Below, piece by piece: positions 27,884 through 37,888 of a stretch of 64,000 nt of DNA. The stretch is from Methylocaldum sp002005105 (GTDB taxonomy: Bacteria; Pseudomonadota; Gammaproteobacteria; Methylococcales; Methylococcaceae), in assembly GCF_051027545.1 (NCBI RefSeq), contig NZ_CP194902.1, positions 1,922,001 to 1,986,000 of the forward strand, in the 5' to 3' direction. The position numbers were made by a program, and so were the translations under genes. The first letter of the stretch is position 1, and each line of letters opens with the position of its first letter. The notes under the pieces were generated by a model. The model had not been told where the DNA came from. It was given only the letters and a program-made list of their open reading frames with translations, and made no database searches.

Positions 27884-30838
27884 ATGAATGGCCTATGGCA
27901 AAGAAGAACTGCCGCGATTATTTCTATTGAATTGATACTGTCACTCGGGACATCGACCCTTGCATGGGGCCGCAATGACGACGCGAGTACTTCCACTCGT
28001 GCCGGTATTGTCCTTACCGAGGGAGAGTTCCTGCCGACCGGCAAGCGCATCACACCGGATGCCGCCCCTCATGCCCTCTTTCAGCCGCTCAATCCCGGCC
28101 TACCCACACGTCCCGATTTCCTGGCCGATCACGCCGTCGATACGACCGTCAGCCCCGACGGCAGCACTCTGCTGATCCTGACCAGCGGCTATAACCGCAA
28201 TAACAGCTCCACCGGATCCCGAGTGGCAAAAGAATCCATGGAATATGTGTTCGTCTTCGACATAACCGGGCTCGCACCGGTTCAGAAACAGGCGATCCTG
28301 GTGCCGAACACCTTCAACGGTTTGGCCTGGAATCCCGGCGGACACGAGTTTTATGTGTCCGGTGGTGTGGACGATACGGTTCGCGTGTACACGCGGAATG
28401 CGGGGCAGTGGTCCGAGGCCGCGGAAATTCCGCTGGGACACGCCAACCAGGGTGCTGGTCTGAATATTCGGCCGATGGCTGCGGGCTTATCCGTCAACGC
28501 CAAGGGCGACCGGTTGCTGGTGGCCAATTATGAAAACGATTCCGTGAGTCTGGTCGACCTGAGCACGCGCACCAAGATCGGCGAGCTGGATCTTCGCCCC
28601 GGCAAGACTGATCCTTCCCGAGCCGGCACCCCGGGCGGAACTTATCCCCTGGCGGTGTCTTTCAAGGGAAATGAGAAGGCCTATGTTTCGTCCCAGCGCG
28701 ATCGCGAACTGGTCGTTCTCGACGTGGACGACAGCACAATGGCCGTGCGCGGACGCATCAAGACCCAGGGGCAGCCCAGCAAGATGACTTTGAACAAAGC
28801 CCAGGACCGGCTCTACGTCGCCAGCGACAACAGCGATACGGTGCTGATCATCGATACCGTCGAAGATCGGATCATCGAGGAGATCCTGACCACCGCACCC
28901 GAGCAGGTTTTCCCCAAAGCGAAAAGATTCAAGGGCGCAAATCCCAACAACGTTGCGCTTTCGCCGGATGAAAAAACCTTGTTCGTCACGAACGGCGGCA
29001 CCAACTCGGTGGCCGTTATCCAGCTCGAAGGCGGCGGAGCAGAGAAAACAACTAAGGCGGAGGACAGCGACGATGCTGGGGATAAGAAGAGCCGGCTAAT
29101 CGGTCTCATCCCCACCGGCTGGTATCCGAATGCGGTCGGCGTGAAACCGGACGGCAGCACGCTCTACGTGGTGAACGGCAAAGGAGTCGCAGGACCGAAC
29201 ACCCAGGCATGCCGCAACACGCTCTCCACCGCGCCGGGTTCTCTTGGCGCCTGCAACGCCGCCAACCAGTACGTCTGGCAACTGGAGAAAGCGGGCTTTC
29301 TAACGCTGCCCGTTCCGGAGGGCAAGGATCTGGCACGGCTCACCTGGCAGGTCGCGTACAACAACGACTTCCCCACCGTTCACGAGCACGCCAGATGGGA
29401 AGACACCATGGCCTTCCTGCGCAGCCGGATCAAACACGTCATTTATGTGGTCAAGGAGAACCGCACCTATGACCAGATCCATGGCGATCTGGAAAAAGGC
29501 AACGGCGACCCTGGCCTTGCAATCCTGTCACCCTACAGTCCCAACCACAACCGGCTGGCCCGCGAGTTCGTGACGCTCGACAATTTCTACGACAGCGGCG
29601 AAACCTCGGGCGTCGGCTGGAACTGGACCACGGCGGCGCGGACTACGGACTTCACCGAGAAGACCCAGCCGCCCAACTACGCCGGGCGCGGCCTGAGCTA
29701 CGACTGGGAAGGGGCCAACCGCAACTTTCCGGTGTCGTTCACGCCGGAGGAACGACAGGCATCCGGATTGACCGATCCCGATATGCTCGCCGGCAGCGCC
29801 GACGTGGCGGCCCCGGACTCACGGGATGGCGAAGCGGGCACCGGTTATTTGTGGGATGCCGCCCTGCGCGCCGGCTTGACGATACGGAACTACGGGTTCT
29901 ACGTGACCAACCTCCCCGGTGCCCCGGTGGTCGACAAACCCTTCGGGCAAGGCGTCAAACAGGCGGTGGCTCTGAAGCAGGCATTGAAACCGTACACCGA
30001 CGAATATTTCAGAGGTTACGATCAGAACAACTCGGACTTTTACCTGTTTAAGGAATGGGAGCGGGAGTTCGACCATTACGTCGAGAGTGGCCAGCTTCCC
30101 AATCTCTCTTTAGTCCGGTTGCCCCACGACCACTTCGGCAATTTCGCTACCGCCCGGTTCGGCGTGAATACGGTGGAAACCCAGATGGCGGACAACGATT
30201 ACGCGGTGGGCCGGCTGGTGGAGAAAGTCGCGAAGAGCCGCTTCAAGGACGATACGCTGGTTTTCGTCATCGAGGACGATGCGCAGAACGGTGGCGACCA
30301 CGTGGATGCGCACCGCAGCATCGCCTATGTCGTGGGTCCTTACGTCAAGCAGGGTGCGCTGGTATCCACCCGCTACACGACGGTCAGCATGATCCGAACG
30401 ATCGAAGAAGTTCTGGGCCTTCCGCCGCTGGGCATCAACGACGGTCTGACCGCGCCGATGGGGGATCTTTTCGACAAAAAACAGGAATCCTGGAGCTACC
30501 AGGCCGTGGTCCCGGAAATTCTTTACAGCACCCAGCTCGAATTGCCGCCACGCGATGCCGCCCTGATCGCCTCGGCGCCCAACTGCTCGGGCATGCCCAA
30601 ACGGGATGCGACCTATTGGATGGCTGCCATGAGTCAGCAGGACTTCTCGGTGGAGGACCGTCTCGACGTCGACGCCTTCAACCGCGCGCTCTGGAAGGGT
30701 TTGAAAGGCGAAAACGCGCCTTACCCGGCAGACCGCGACGGCGCGGATTTGCGCGAAAATCGCGCGGCGCTGCTAAAGGAGCATTTCGCGGCAGCGACCC
30801 GGCACTGTGAGGCCCTTCCAGTCGCTTCAAATCATTAG
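27884..30838 (+). CDS. Secreted beta-propeller/phosphoesterase fusion protein 1
   Basis: A 984-residue protein with a signal peptide (hydrophobic stretch at residues 11-26, cleavage near AWG-RN). Residues about 60-480 form a YVTN/YncE-type beta-propeller (repeats such as DRLLVANYENDSVSLVDL and KTLFVTNGGTNSVAVIQL). From about 520 a phosphoesterase (PF04185/alkaline-phosphatase-superfamily) domain begins with KHVIYVVKENRTYDQIHGD and includes FYDSGETSGVGWNWTT at the nucleophile region and VIEDDAQNGGDHVDAHRS for metal binding. It is probably periplasmic or secreted, acting on a phosphate ester of unknown nature. The usual GH in the DGHxWS block is GW here, unlike in its neighbour. RBS GGAG precedes the start. 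Confidence 0.82.
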   Translation: MNGLWQRRTAAIISIELILSLGTSTLAWGRNDDASTSTRAGIVLTEGEFLPTGKRITPDAAPHALFQPLNPGLPTRPDFLADHAVDTTVSPDGSTLLILTSGYNRNNSSTGSRVAKESMEYVFVFDITGLAPVQKQAILVPNTFNGLAWNPGGHEFYVSGGVDDTVRVYTRNAGQWSEAAEIPLGHANQGAGLNIRPMAAGLSVNAKGDRLLVANYENDSVSLVDLSTRTKIGELDLRPGKTDPSRAGTPGGTYPLAVSFKGNEKAYVSSQRDRELVVLDVDDSTMAVRGRIKTQGQPSKMTLNKAQDRLYVASDNSDTVLIIDTVEDRIIEEILTTAPEQVFPKAKRFKGANPNNVALSPDEKTLFVTNGGTNSVAVIQLEGGGAEKTTKAEDSDDAGDKKSRLIGLIPTGWYPNAVGVKPDGSTLYVVNGKGVAGPNTQACRNTLSTAPGSLGACNAANQYVWQLEKAGFLTLPVPEGKDLARLTWQVAYNNDFPTVHEHARWEDTMAFLRSRIKHVIYVVKENRTYDQIHGDLEKGNGDPGLAILSPYSPNHNRLAREFVTLDNFYDSGETSGVGWNWTTAARTTDFTEKTQPPNYAGRGLSYDWEGANRNFPVSFTPEERQASGLTDPDMLAGSADVAAPDSRDGEAGTGYLWDAALRAGLTIRNYGFYVTNLPGAPVVDKPFGQGVKQAVALKQALKPYTDEYFRGYDQNNSDFYLFKEWEREFDHYVESGQLPNLSLVRLPHDHFGNFATARFGVNTVETQMADNDYAVGRLVEKVAKSRFKDDTLVFVIEDDAQNGGDHVDAHRSIAYVVGPYVKQGALVSTRYTTVSMIRTIEEVLGLPPLGINDGLTAPMGDLFDKKQESWSYQAVVPEILYSTQLELPPRDAALIASAPNCSGMPKRDATYWMAAMSQQDFSVEDRLDVDAFNRALWKGLKGENAPYPADRDGADLRENRAALLKEHFAAATRHCEALPVASNH

Positions 30839-30953
30839 CCGTTGGCCGCGCATCCGGTACGCAGCGATGACAGGGGCAGGCCCCTGTCATCGTTCCGGTT
30901 TTTCTCCGGACGGTGACCCGCGCCCAAGAGGCAATGTTCGTCGGGGGGAGATA

Positions 30954-30985
30954 TTAACCCGGCCTATAAATATAGGCCGGGTTAA
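30954..30985. repeat. Perfect 14-bp-stem palindrome between the two phosphoesterase genes
   Basis: TTAACCCGGCCTAT and its exact complement ATAGGCCGGGTTAA are separated by AAAT. It lies 86 bases before the next start codon. There is no T-run, so it is more likely an operator or an RNA hairpin than a terminator. Confidence 0.6.
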
Positions 30986-31071
30986 TCCGGGGCAGGGATG
31001 CCCCGGCGCGGCGACAAGCCGCGTGATTAATAACTTCCCCCGTACCCACCACAACGTTATTGGAAATTCAC

Positions 31072-33615
31072 ATGCAACCCAGAATAAAGATCATCGCCGG
31101 CCTAGTGAGCGGCATCCTGTCCGTCGGCCTTCTCGGTTTCGGCAATGCCCCTCACGCGGCATCCCCCGACCTGTTGACCCGCCCCGCCGGCCCCAGCCCC
31201 GACGGTCTGACGGGCATCACCCCCAATAACTGGCAGGTTACCCCCGCCGGGGAGAAGATCCGGGTCGGCCACGTGCCCCTGGGCATGATCCTCAGTCCGG
31301 ACGGCAACGACCTGCTGATCAGCAACAACGGTTACGGCCAGCACTCCCTCATGCGCATCGACCGGGCAAATCTCGCCATTCGCGATAACCTTCCCTACGA
31401 CGCGCCGGAAGGCCTGTTCATCGGACTGGCCTACAGCAAGGACGGCAGGCGTATCTATGCCTCGGGCGGCCATACCAACCTGGTGCGCGTCTATGATGTG
31501 ACGGAGAGCGGCATCGCCGAAACCGGGCAAATCCAGGTGGATCCCCGCCGCAAGGGCGGCTTCATCACCGGCATTGCCCTGTCGGCCGACGAGAGCCGGC
31601 TGTTCGCGGCCAACCACCAAGGCGGGGACGTGGCGGTTTTAGACCCCATCGCCGGCACTGTCACCCACCGCATCCCGATGGGTAAAAGCGCCGACCCCTA
31701 CAACGCCAGCATGTTTCCCTACGGTGTACTGCTCGGGGCCGACGGCAAGAAGCTCTATGTGTCCAACTGGAAGGAAGGCAACGTCGCCGTTGTGGATGTG
31801 AATAAGCCGGATTCCGCTGCCGTGACCAAACGCATCGCGGTGGGCCAGCACCCTAACGCCATGGTCTTTAGCCCCGCCGGCGACCGGCTGTACGTGGCCA
31901 ACGCCAACAGCGACAACGTTTCCGTGATCGACACCGCCACGGATGCCTGGCTGTTCGACATCGACGTGCAGCCCTACAAGAACGCCCCGTCGGGCAGCAC
32001 ACCCAATGCCCTGGCCGTCTCCCCCGGCGGCGAGACCCTCTACGTGTTGAATGCCGGCGAGAACGCCGTGGTGGTGGTCGATCTGGAAGATCAGAAAAAG
32101 GATCCGGAAAAACGCTATCGGGTAAGGGGCCGCATCCCCACCGGCTGGTACCCGACGGCGCTCAGCATCAGCCCGGCCGGCGACAAGCTCTACGTCGCCA
32201 ACTCCAAGGACGTGGGCTTGGGCCAGAACGCCTATCCTCAGACCTATATCGGCGACCAGATGATCGGCTCGCTATCGGTGATCGACGTCCCTGACCAGGG
32301 CACGCTGGAACGCTACACCCGCCAGGTCAACGAGAACAACATGGTGGCCCGCGGCAAGGCCGTAACGGCGGGCGGCAAACTCGGGGAAGCCCATGCCCAC
32401 TCCGGTATCCTCAAGCAGCTACCCATCCAACACGTGGTTTATATCCTCAAGGAAAACCGCGCCTATGACCAGATCTTCGGCGATCTTCCGAAGGGCAATG
32501 GCGACCCGAGCCTGCTCATGTTCGATGATCGGAGTGCCCCCAACCATCGCCGTCTGGCCCGCGAATTCGTGCTTCTGGACAACACCTACTGCGATGCGGA
32601 GATCAGCAAGGACGGCCACGAACGCTCCATGGGAGGAAACGCTACGGACTATACGATGAAGGTCTGGCCGAGCGACTACTCCAGCCGCGGCACCCTGATC
32701 AACCGGGCACTGATCGCCATCACCAATGTGCCCGGCGGCTACCTGTGGGACGCCGCCCGGGCGGCCGGCATCAGCTACCGCTCCTACGGCGAGTACGTGA
32801 TCAACGGCAAGACATACCCCGACGGCAGTTACGAGCCCGCCACCACCCGCATGCCCGCCCTGGTGGACCACTTTTCGCCGATGTACCGCACCTACGACCT
32901 GAAGCACATGGACATCAAGCGGGCCGAGGTGTGGCTCGAGGAGTTCGAGACCCATAAGAAGAACGGCGGCTTCCCCAACCTGTCCATCATCAGCCTGCCC
33001 AACGATCATCTCGCCGGCACCAGCCCGGGTTATCCCACGCCCCAGGCCATGATGGCGGACAACGATCTGGCCCTGGGACGCATCGTCGACGCCATCTCCC
33101 ATTCCCGATTCTGGCCCAACACGTTGATCATGGTCATCGAGGACGATACCCAGGACGGTTTCGACCATGTCGATACCCACCGCACGCCGGCCTTGCTCAT
33201 CAGCCCCTACGTCAAGCGCCAAGCCGTCGACAGCACTCACTACAGCACCGTATCCATGATCCATACCGCCGAGGTATTGCTGGGTCTCAAGCCCATGAGC
33301 CAGTTCGACGCGGCCGCCAACACCATGGATCGCAGTTTCACGACCAAGCCCGATTTCACGCCTTACGAGCATGTCGTACCGGCCCAGGATCTCTATGAAA
33401 TGAACCCCGCCTTGGCTTCCCTGCAAGGGGAAAAGCGCCAGCTCGCGGAGCGTTCGATGAAACTCGATCTGGCCGAAGTGGACGCCGCAGACATGCGCGA
33501 ATACAACGAGATTCTTTGGAAGGCGATCAAGGGCAGCCAGCCTATTCGGCCTCTGAGCCGCCAGCCGCGTGAACCCGGCATTCGGGAAGTATTGCTGGTC
33601 TCACGGACCGACTAA
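31072..33615 (+). CDS. Secreted beta-propeller/phosphoesterase fusion protein 2
   Basis: The start is taken at ATG 31072 (MQPRIKIIAGLV); TTG 31060 is an alternative. It has 847 residues with a signal peptide ending near PHAA-SPD. The propeller (SPAGDRLYVANANSDNVSVIDT and similar repeats) covers about residues 50-420. The phosphoesterase domain starts with HVVYILKENRAYDQIFGD and has the canonical block AEISKDGHERSMGGNATDY and metal-site VIEDDTQDGFDHVDTHR. It has the same domain order as the preceding gene but clearly diverged, so the pair is an old duplication or two paralogues brought together. Substrate unknown; the TonB receptor downstream suggests nutrient acquisition. Confidence 0.83.
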   Translation: MQPRIKIIAGLVSGILSVGLLGFGNAPHAASPDLLTRPAGPSPDGLTGITPNNWQVTPAGEKIRVGHVPLGMILSPDGNDLLISNNGYGQHSLMRIDRANLAIRDNLPYDAPEGLFIGLAYSKDGRRIYASGGHTNLVRVYDVTESGIAETGQIQVDPRRKGGFITGIALSADESRLFAANHQGGDVAVLDPIAGTVTHRIPMGKSADPYNASMFPYGVLLGADGKKLYVSNWKEGNVAVVDVNKPDSAAVTKRIAVGQHPNAMVFSPAGDRLYVANANSDNVSVIDTATDAWLFDIDVQPYKNAPSGSTPNALAVSPGGETLYVLNAGENAVVVVDLEDQKKDPEKRYRVRGRIPTGWYPTALSISPAGDKLYVANSKDVGLGQNAYPQTYIGDQMIGSLSVIDVPDQGTLERYTRQVNENNMVARGKAVTAGGKLGEAHAHSGILKQLPIQHVVYILKENRAYDQIFGDLPKGNGDPSLLMFDDRSAPNHRRLAREFVLLDNTYCDAEISKDGHERSMGGNATDYTMKVWPSDYSSRGTLINRALIAITNVPGGYLWDAARAAGISYRSYGEYVINGKTYPDGSYEPATTRMPALVDHFSPMYRTYDLKHMDIKRAEVWLEEFETHKKNGGFPNLSIISLPNDHLAGTSPGYPTPQAMMADNDLALGRIVDAISHSRFWPNTLIMVIEDDTQDGFDHVDTHRTPALLISPYVKRQAVDSTHYSTVSMIHTAEVLLGLKPMSQFDAAANTMDRSFTTKPDFTPYEHVVPAQDLYEMNPALASLQGEKRQLAERSMKLDLAEVDAADMREYNEILWKAIKGSQPIRPLSRQPREPGIREVLLVSRTD

Positions 33616-33632
33616 CAACGTCAGCCACACAA

Positions 33633-33655
33633 GCCGACCCTCGCGCAGGGTCGGC
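33633..33655 (+). terminator. Hairpin after the second phosphoesterase gene
   Basis: GCCGACCCT pairs with AGGGTCGGC across CGCGC, followed by ATTCTT. It is positioned 18 bases after the stop codon. The T-tract is weak, so efficiency is uncertain. Confidence 0.55.
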
Positions 33656-34019
33656 ATTCTTGCCCGTGAACCAGATCCCAACCGAAGTTCCTGTTCTGAC
33701 GCCCGCAACGGGCGCAATCGACCTCCCGTATCCGCCTTGTGAATCCCTGTTCTGCTTCGTCGGAACCGATTCCTATCCCTATCCCGGAAATGAAGCCGCG
33801 GCGCTCCTTTTCATTCTGCGCGCATGTTCCCTCATCCTGAGAATGCAATTAACACGAATTTGTAACCGAGTTGTAAGCACGTTGACACGCTAAGCCGGTA
33901 AGTTCCACAGGTGCCGAATCTAAGGACATTTTGCCCGCACGAGTAGCGGCATGGATGCGCTGGACAAACGCCGCGTTGGCATTTTCGACCGGATCGATGC
34001 TGGGGAGATCCGTTCACCT

Positions 34020-34124
34020 CTAAGTACATTCCGCAAATATTTGCGGAATCTCGACTGATTGGCTTGATTGGCGGGGTTGTCCTGCAGGTTGCCTATGCCG
34101 CAAGACTTCCCTGAATGTACTTAG
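34020..34124. repeat. 105-bp MITE-like element, copy 1
   Basis: Perfect 12-bp terminal inverted repeats (CTAAGTACATTC / GAATGTACTTAG) enclose 81 bp containing a further short hairpin CCGCAAATATTTGCGG. A copy of identical length, in the opposite orientation, lies at 59512-59616. It has no coding capacity of its own; an apparent 79-codon ORF through it is not a gene. Confidence 0.75.
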
Positions 34125-34128
34125 AGCG

Positions 34129-34275
34129 TTTTCCATCCCGGTGTACGGATTCGTGCCAGGAGGGGAGAACGTAGGTCGGCAATCCCTTGCCGACAAAGCC
34201 CTTCGCCGAGCCGATACGTCGGCAAGGGATTGCCGACCTACATATCCGAATCCCTTCACCGATTCGGAAAACGCT
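34129..34275. repeat. Composite repeat copy 1, palindrome part
   Basis: A perfect 24-bp inverted repeat at 34171-34194 and 34218-34241 (GTAGGTCGGCAATCCC... and complement) encloses a 23-base loop. The left flank (AGCGTTTTCCATCCCGGTG..) is shared with the copy at 59466-59512 in inverse orientation. GGAAAACGCTCTA on the right mirrors TAGAGCGTTTTCC on the left, so this copy is itself bounded by inverted 13-mers. The loop orientation relative to the flank is opposite to that of the second copy. Confidence 0.75.
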
Positions 34276-34432
34276 CTAGGCGGCTGATGTCGTGCGCGCC
34301 GCTGGAAGGACGGACAGTCTGCGTTCCGGTGAGTGCATTGGCAGGACGTGCGTGTACTGAAGCCAAGACGAGACGAACAGACAGATACCTTACGGTATCA
34401 CTGTTCCGGGAACCAACAAGTAGAAAAATGCG

Positions 34433-36442
34433 ATGAACTTTGTGCGTTCTGGTTTGGCGCTGGCCATCCTCGTGTGCGGTTACGCACTCGCAGATCAACC
34501 GCCGACGATGCCTGCCATCGTAGTCACCGCGACTCAAAGCGAACGGGATTCCTTCCTGGTCCCACAGGCCATAGCGAGCATAACTCCGGAATTCATCGAC
34601 CATTCGCTGCAATCCATGACCCCCGATCTGTTCCGATTCACGCCGGGGGTATACATCCAGAAGACCAATCAGGGCGGCGGTTCGCCGTTCATCCGTGGCC
34701 TGACCGGCAAACAGGTGCTGATCCTGGTCGACGGCGTCCGGCTGAACAACTCGTTCTATCGGTTCGGTCCGCACCAGTATCTCAATACGATCGATCCGAA
34801 CATCATCGAACGCATCGAGACCGTGCGGGGGCCGTCCTCGGTACTCTACGGCACCGACGCGCTGGGTGGAGCCATCAACATCATCACGCGCAAACGCCCC
34901 GACTTTTCCAAACCGCTCGGCTATAACGGCCTGCTCTCCGCCCATTACGAAAGTGCCGCCGACGCCGGCGTGTTCCGTGGCGAGGTGGAGGGCAACTGGA
35001 ACCAGCTCGGCTTGATCGCCGGGGCAACCGGCAAGCTGTATGACGACCTCGACGGAGGCGGAAATCTTGGCCGACAAGTTCCCAGCGGGTACGACGAAAG
35101 CGACGCGGACCTGAAACTGAACTACCGACTGGACGAAAATCAGGAGCTGATCTTCGCCGGCCAGTATACCCGCCAGTTCAACGTCCCCAAGACCAGCGAA
35201 GTGACCCTGGGCGACAAGCTGAAATTCGATTACGAGCCGCAGGAACGCCGCTTCGGGTACCTGGAATACCGGGCGCGTCAGCTTGGGGTCTTCGACGGCG
35301 TACGTATCAATGCCTCCTACAACAACCAGCGCGAAGGGGAACAAGTGATCACGAGGCGCAACCCTGCCATCGAAACGCTGGAACTCACGGATGTCGACAC
35401 TGTCGGACTCTCCCTGCAGCTGAAGAATCGGATCTTCGGCGACCATGACCTGACCTACGGGGCCGACTACTACCATGATGATTATCAGACCCGGAAAGTC
35501 GAGCGAAACCGGGTGACGGAGTCCGAACGCAAACTGACGCCCGGCACGCCGGATGGCGCGACTTACGAACACTGGGCTTTATATCTTCAGGACGAGGCGC
35601 ACCTCCTGGATTCGCTTGAAGGCGTATTCGGCGTGCGCTACAACCGATACGAAGCCCGCGGCGAGGTGACCGATCAGAGCCTCCGCTTCGAGACGGATGC
35701 CGTAGCCGGCAATATCAACCTGGGTTACCGGCTCACGCCCGCTCTCAACCTGGTGGGCGGGCTGGCGTTCGGCTTTCGCGCACCCAACATGGAGGACTTT
35801 TTCGGCCGGGTGGACTTCTTCAGCGAGATACCCAATACCTCGCTGAAACCGGAAGAATCCTTCTCCAAAGAAATCGGCCTCAAATATCGCGATGAGGTCC
35901 TAAGTGCCGAGATATTTTACTTCCATAGTGACTATGAAGGATTTATCGATCGGGTTACCGTAGGCCGGCGGGCCGACGGCGCGCCGATCCAGCAGCGCCA
36001 AAACATCAATGACGCCGAAATCCAGGGCGTGGAGGCCAGTGCCGAATATCCCTTGAATGCTCAATGGCTGGTCGGCGCAACCCTGACCTGGACCGAGGGA
36101 CGTGACGCGAAAACGAAGGCCCCGCTGCGACGGATTCCCCCGCTCAACGGTGCGGCCCGTCTGGTCTACTACCCCATGGATCGCCTGTGGATCGAGGGTT
36201 CGGTCTGGTGGGCCGACAATCAGGACCAACTCGCTAAGGGAGACATCGAAGACCCGCGCATCGGTGCCGGAGGAACGCCGGGATACACTGTGTTCAACCT
36301 CAAGGCGGGTTATACGCCGCATCCCCAACACGAGCTGTTGCTGGAACTGGAAAACCTGACCGACAAGAAATACAAGTCGCACGGATCCGGCATTTTCGCT
36401 CCCGGACTCAACGTTTTGGCGACCTACCGATTTAGGTTCTAG
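34433..36442 (+). CDS. TonB-dependent outer-membrane receptor
   Basis: A 669-residue protein with signal peptide (hydrophobic residues 7-20, cleavage ALA-DQP), TonB box-like IVVTAT at about residue 29, and a plug domain with GGSPFIRGLTGKQVLILVDGVRLNN and VRGPSSVLYGTDALGGAINI. A beta-barrel follows, ending in aromatic residue F (ATYRFRF). It imports a chelated or large nutrient across the outer membrane using TonB energy. The substrate is not visible; haem- or siderophore-type receptors and cobalamin receptors share these features. Confidence 0.9.
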   Translation: MNFVRSGLALAILVCGYALADQPPTMPAIVVTATQSERDSFLVPQAIASITPEFIDHSLQSMTPDLFRFTPGVYIQKTNQGGGSPFIRGLTGKQVLILVDGVRLNNSFYRFGPHQYLNTIDPNIIERIETVRGPSSVLYGTDALGGAINIITRKRPDFSKPLGYNGLLSAHYESAADAGVFRGEVEGNWNQLGLIAGATGKLYDDLDGGGNLGRQVPSGYDESDADLKLNYRLDENQELIFAGQYTRQFNVPKTSEVTLGDKLKFDYEPQERRFGYLEYRARQLGVFDGVRINASYNNQREGEQVITRRNPAIETLELTDVDTVGLSLQLKNRIFGDHDLTYGADYYHDDYQTRKVERNRVTESERKLTPGTPDGATYEHWALYLQDEAHLLDSLEGVFGVRYNRYEARGEVTDQSLRFETDAVAGNINLGYRLTPALNLVGGLAFGFRAPNMEDFFGRVDFFSEIPNTSLKPEESFSKEIGLKYRDEVLSAEIFYFHSDYEGFIDRVTVGRRADGAPIQQRQNINDAEIQGVEASAEYPLNAQWLVGATLTWTEGRDAKTKAPLRRIPPLNGAARLVYYPMDRLWIEGSVWWADNQDQLAKGDIEDPRIGAGGTPGYTVFNLKAGYTPHPQHELLLELENLTDKKYKSHGSGIFAPGLNVLATYRFRF

Positions 36443-36606
36443 CCCGCGTTTGTTCATCATCGCGTTGTGGGTATTGATGCTCCTCCCGCCATCGGCCGCT
36501 CAACCGATCCTGGTGCATGCGACGTTCAAAACCGCGGTACGGGATTCGGTGTCTAGGTCTCGATGTGTCCGGAAAATTCGATCGCAAGCCATGAACACTT
36601 GGACGA

Positions 36607-37824
36607 TCACGCTCGGCGTGCCCGAACACCGCTTCGGAGCAGGATGACAACCAGCGCAGCCGCGCTGAATATCGCCCCGGCAACGAAGGTGAATGCGGCG
36701 CCGAACTGGTCCCACAGCAGTCCGGCTAACGCGCTGGCCAGGAGCATGGCGAGTCCGCTCATGAGGTTGAAGAAGCCATAGGCCGTGCCTCTCAAGTCCG
36801 CTGGCGCGGTATCGGCCACCATCGTCGCCAGCAGCCCTTGGGTGATGCCCATGTGCAAGCCCCACAGGGAGATGCCGAGCCAGACCCAGGTCCAGTGGTC
36901 GCTGTAAGCCAGCGCGACGTCGGCACCGACCAGGACGACCAAACCCAGCGCAAGCAATTTAGCGTGGCTCATGCCGTCCGAGAGCTTGCCGAAGGGATAG
37001 GCCGACAGCGCATAGACGACATTCATCCCGATCAGCACCAGTGGGGCGAAGGCAATCGGCAGCCCGCCCTGTTGGGCACGCAGGATGAGGAAGGCTTCGG
37101 AGAATCGCGCCAGGGTAAACACCGCCCCGATCCCGACCACCCACCAGTACGCTGCAGACAGCCGGCGCAGGTTTTCCCGTCGGATCGGATTGATGGCACG
37201 GTGTTCCGACTTGTCCCTTTTCGGCTCCTGTACGCCGAAGAACAGCAGCGCGACGGCGAGAAACCCAGGAATGATGGCCACCCAGAACACGGCGCGGAAG
37301 TCGTTCGCCCAGACAAGCATCAGCCCCATGGCGAGGAGCGGGCCGAGGAAGGCGCCCACCGTGTCGAGCGACTGGCGCAGGCCGAAGGCCGCGCCGCGCA
37401 CCTCGGGCGGCGCGATGTCCGCCACCAGCGCATCGCGGGGCGCCCCGCGGATGCCTTTGCCGACCCGGTCCATCAGCCGCGCGGCGAGCACTAGACCGGA
37501 ACTCGTCGCCAGCGCGAACAGGGGCTTGGATACCGCGCCCAGACCGTAGCCGAGGACGGCCAGGGGCTTGCGTTTGCCCCAGTAGTCCGACAGGGCGCCG
37601 GAGAAGACCTTGACGATCAGCGCGGTGGCTTCCGCCGCCCCCTCGATCAGCCCTACCACAAACGCGCTTGCGCCCAGGGAGGTAATGAGAAAGACCGGCA
37701 GCAGGCTATGGATGAGCTCGGACGAGATGTCCATGAGCAGGCTGACGAAACCGAGAGCCCAGATGGCCGCCGGGATGCGGGCGCCCGACGGCGATGCTAT
37801 TGCGGATTGATCGAGTCGATTCAT
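36607..37824 (-). CDS. MFS transporter
   Basis: A 405-residue protein with twelve likely membrane segments. The loop 2-3 motif is GALSDYWGKRKPLAVLGYG, a variant of the MFS A motif, and RVGKGIRGAPRDALVAD near residue 120 is typical of a group of MFS permeases annotated as efflux or organic-solute transporters. It is convergent with the TonB receptor. Substrate unknown. Confidence 0.87.
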   Translation of the reverse strand: MNRLDQSAIASPSGARIPAAIWALGFVSLLMDISSELIHSLLPVFLITSLGASAFVVGLIEGAAEATALIVKVFSGALSDYWGKRKPLAVLGYGLGAVSKPLFALATSSGLVLAARLMDRVGKGIRGAPRDALVADIAPPEVRGAAFGLRQSLDTVGAFLGPLLAMGLMLVWANDFRAVFWVAIIPGFLAVALLFFGVQEPKRDKSEHRAINPIRRENLRRLSAAYWWVVGIGAVFTLARFSEAFLILRAQQGGLPIAFAPLVLIGMNVVYALSAYPFGKLSDGMSHAKLLALGLVVLVGADVALAYSDHWTWVWLGISLWGLHMGITQGLLATMVADTAPADLRGTAYGFFNLMSGLAMLLASALAGLLWDQFGAAFTFVAGAIFSAAALVVILLRSGVRARRA

Positions 37825-37888
37825 TCGCTGATGTGTTCAAAAAGGGATCACGCCACGGAATACGAGCGATAACGGGACGTTCATGCGG

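Noticed and set aside
33660..33893. Overlapping ORFs of about 75 codons in the gap before the TonB receptor
   Set aside because: No RBS, no recognisable domain, and low-complexity reading on both strands.
34020..34259. 79-codon ORF on the minus strand, repeated at 59377-59616
   Set aside because: Both copies are just translations of the composite repeat, whose terminal inverted repeats and palindrome explain the conservation.
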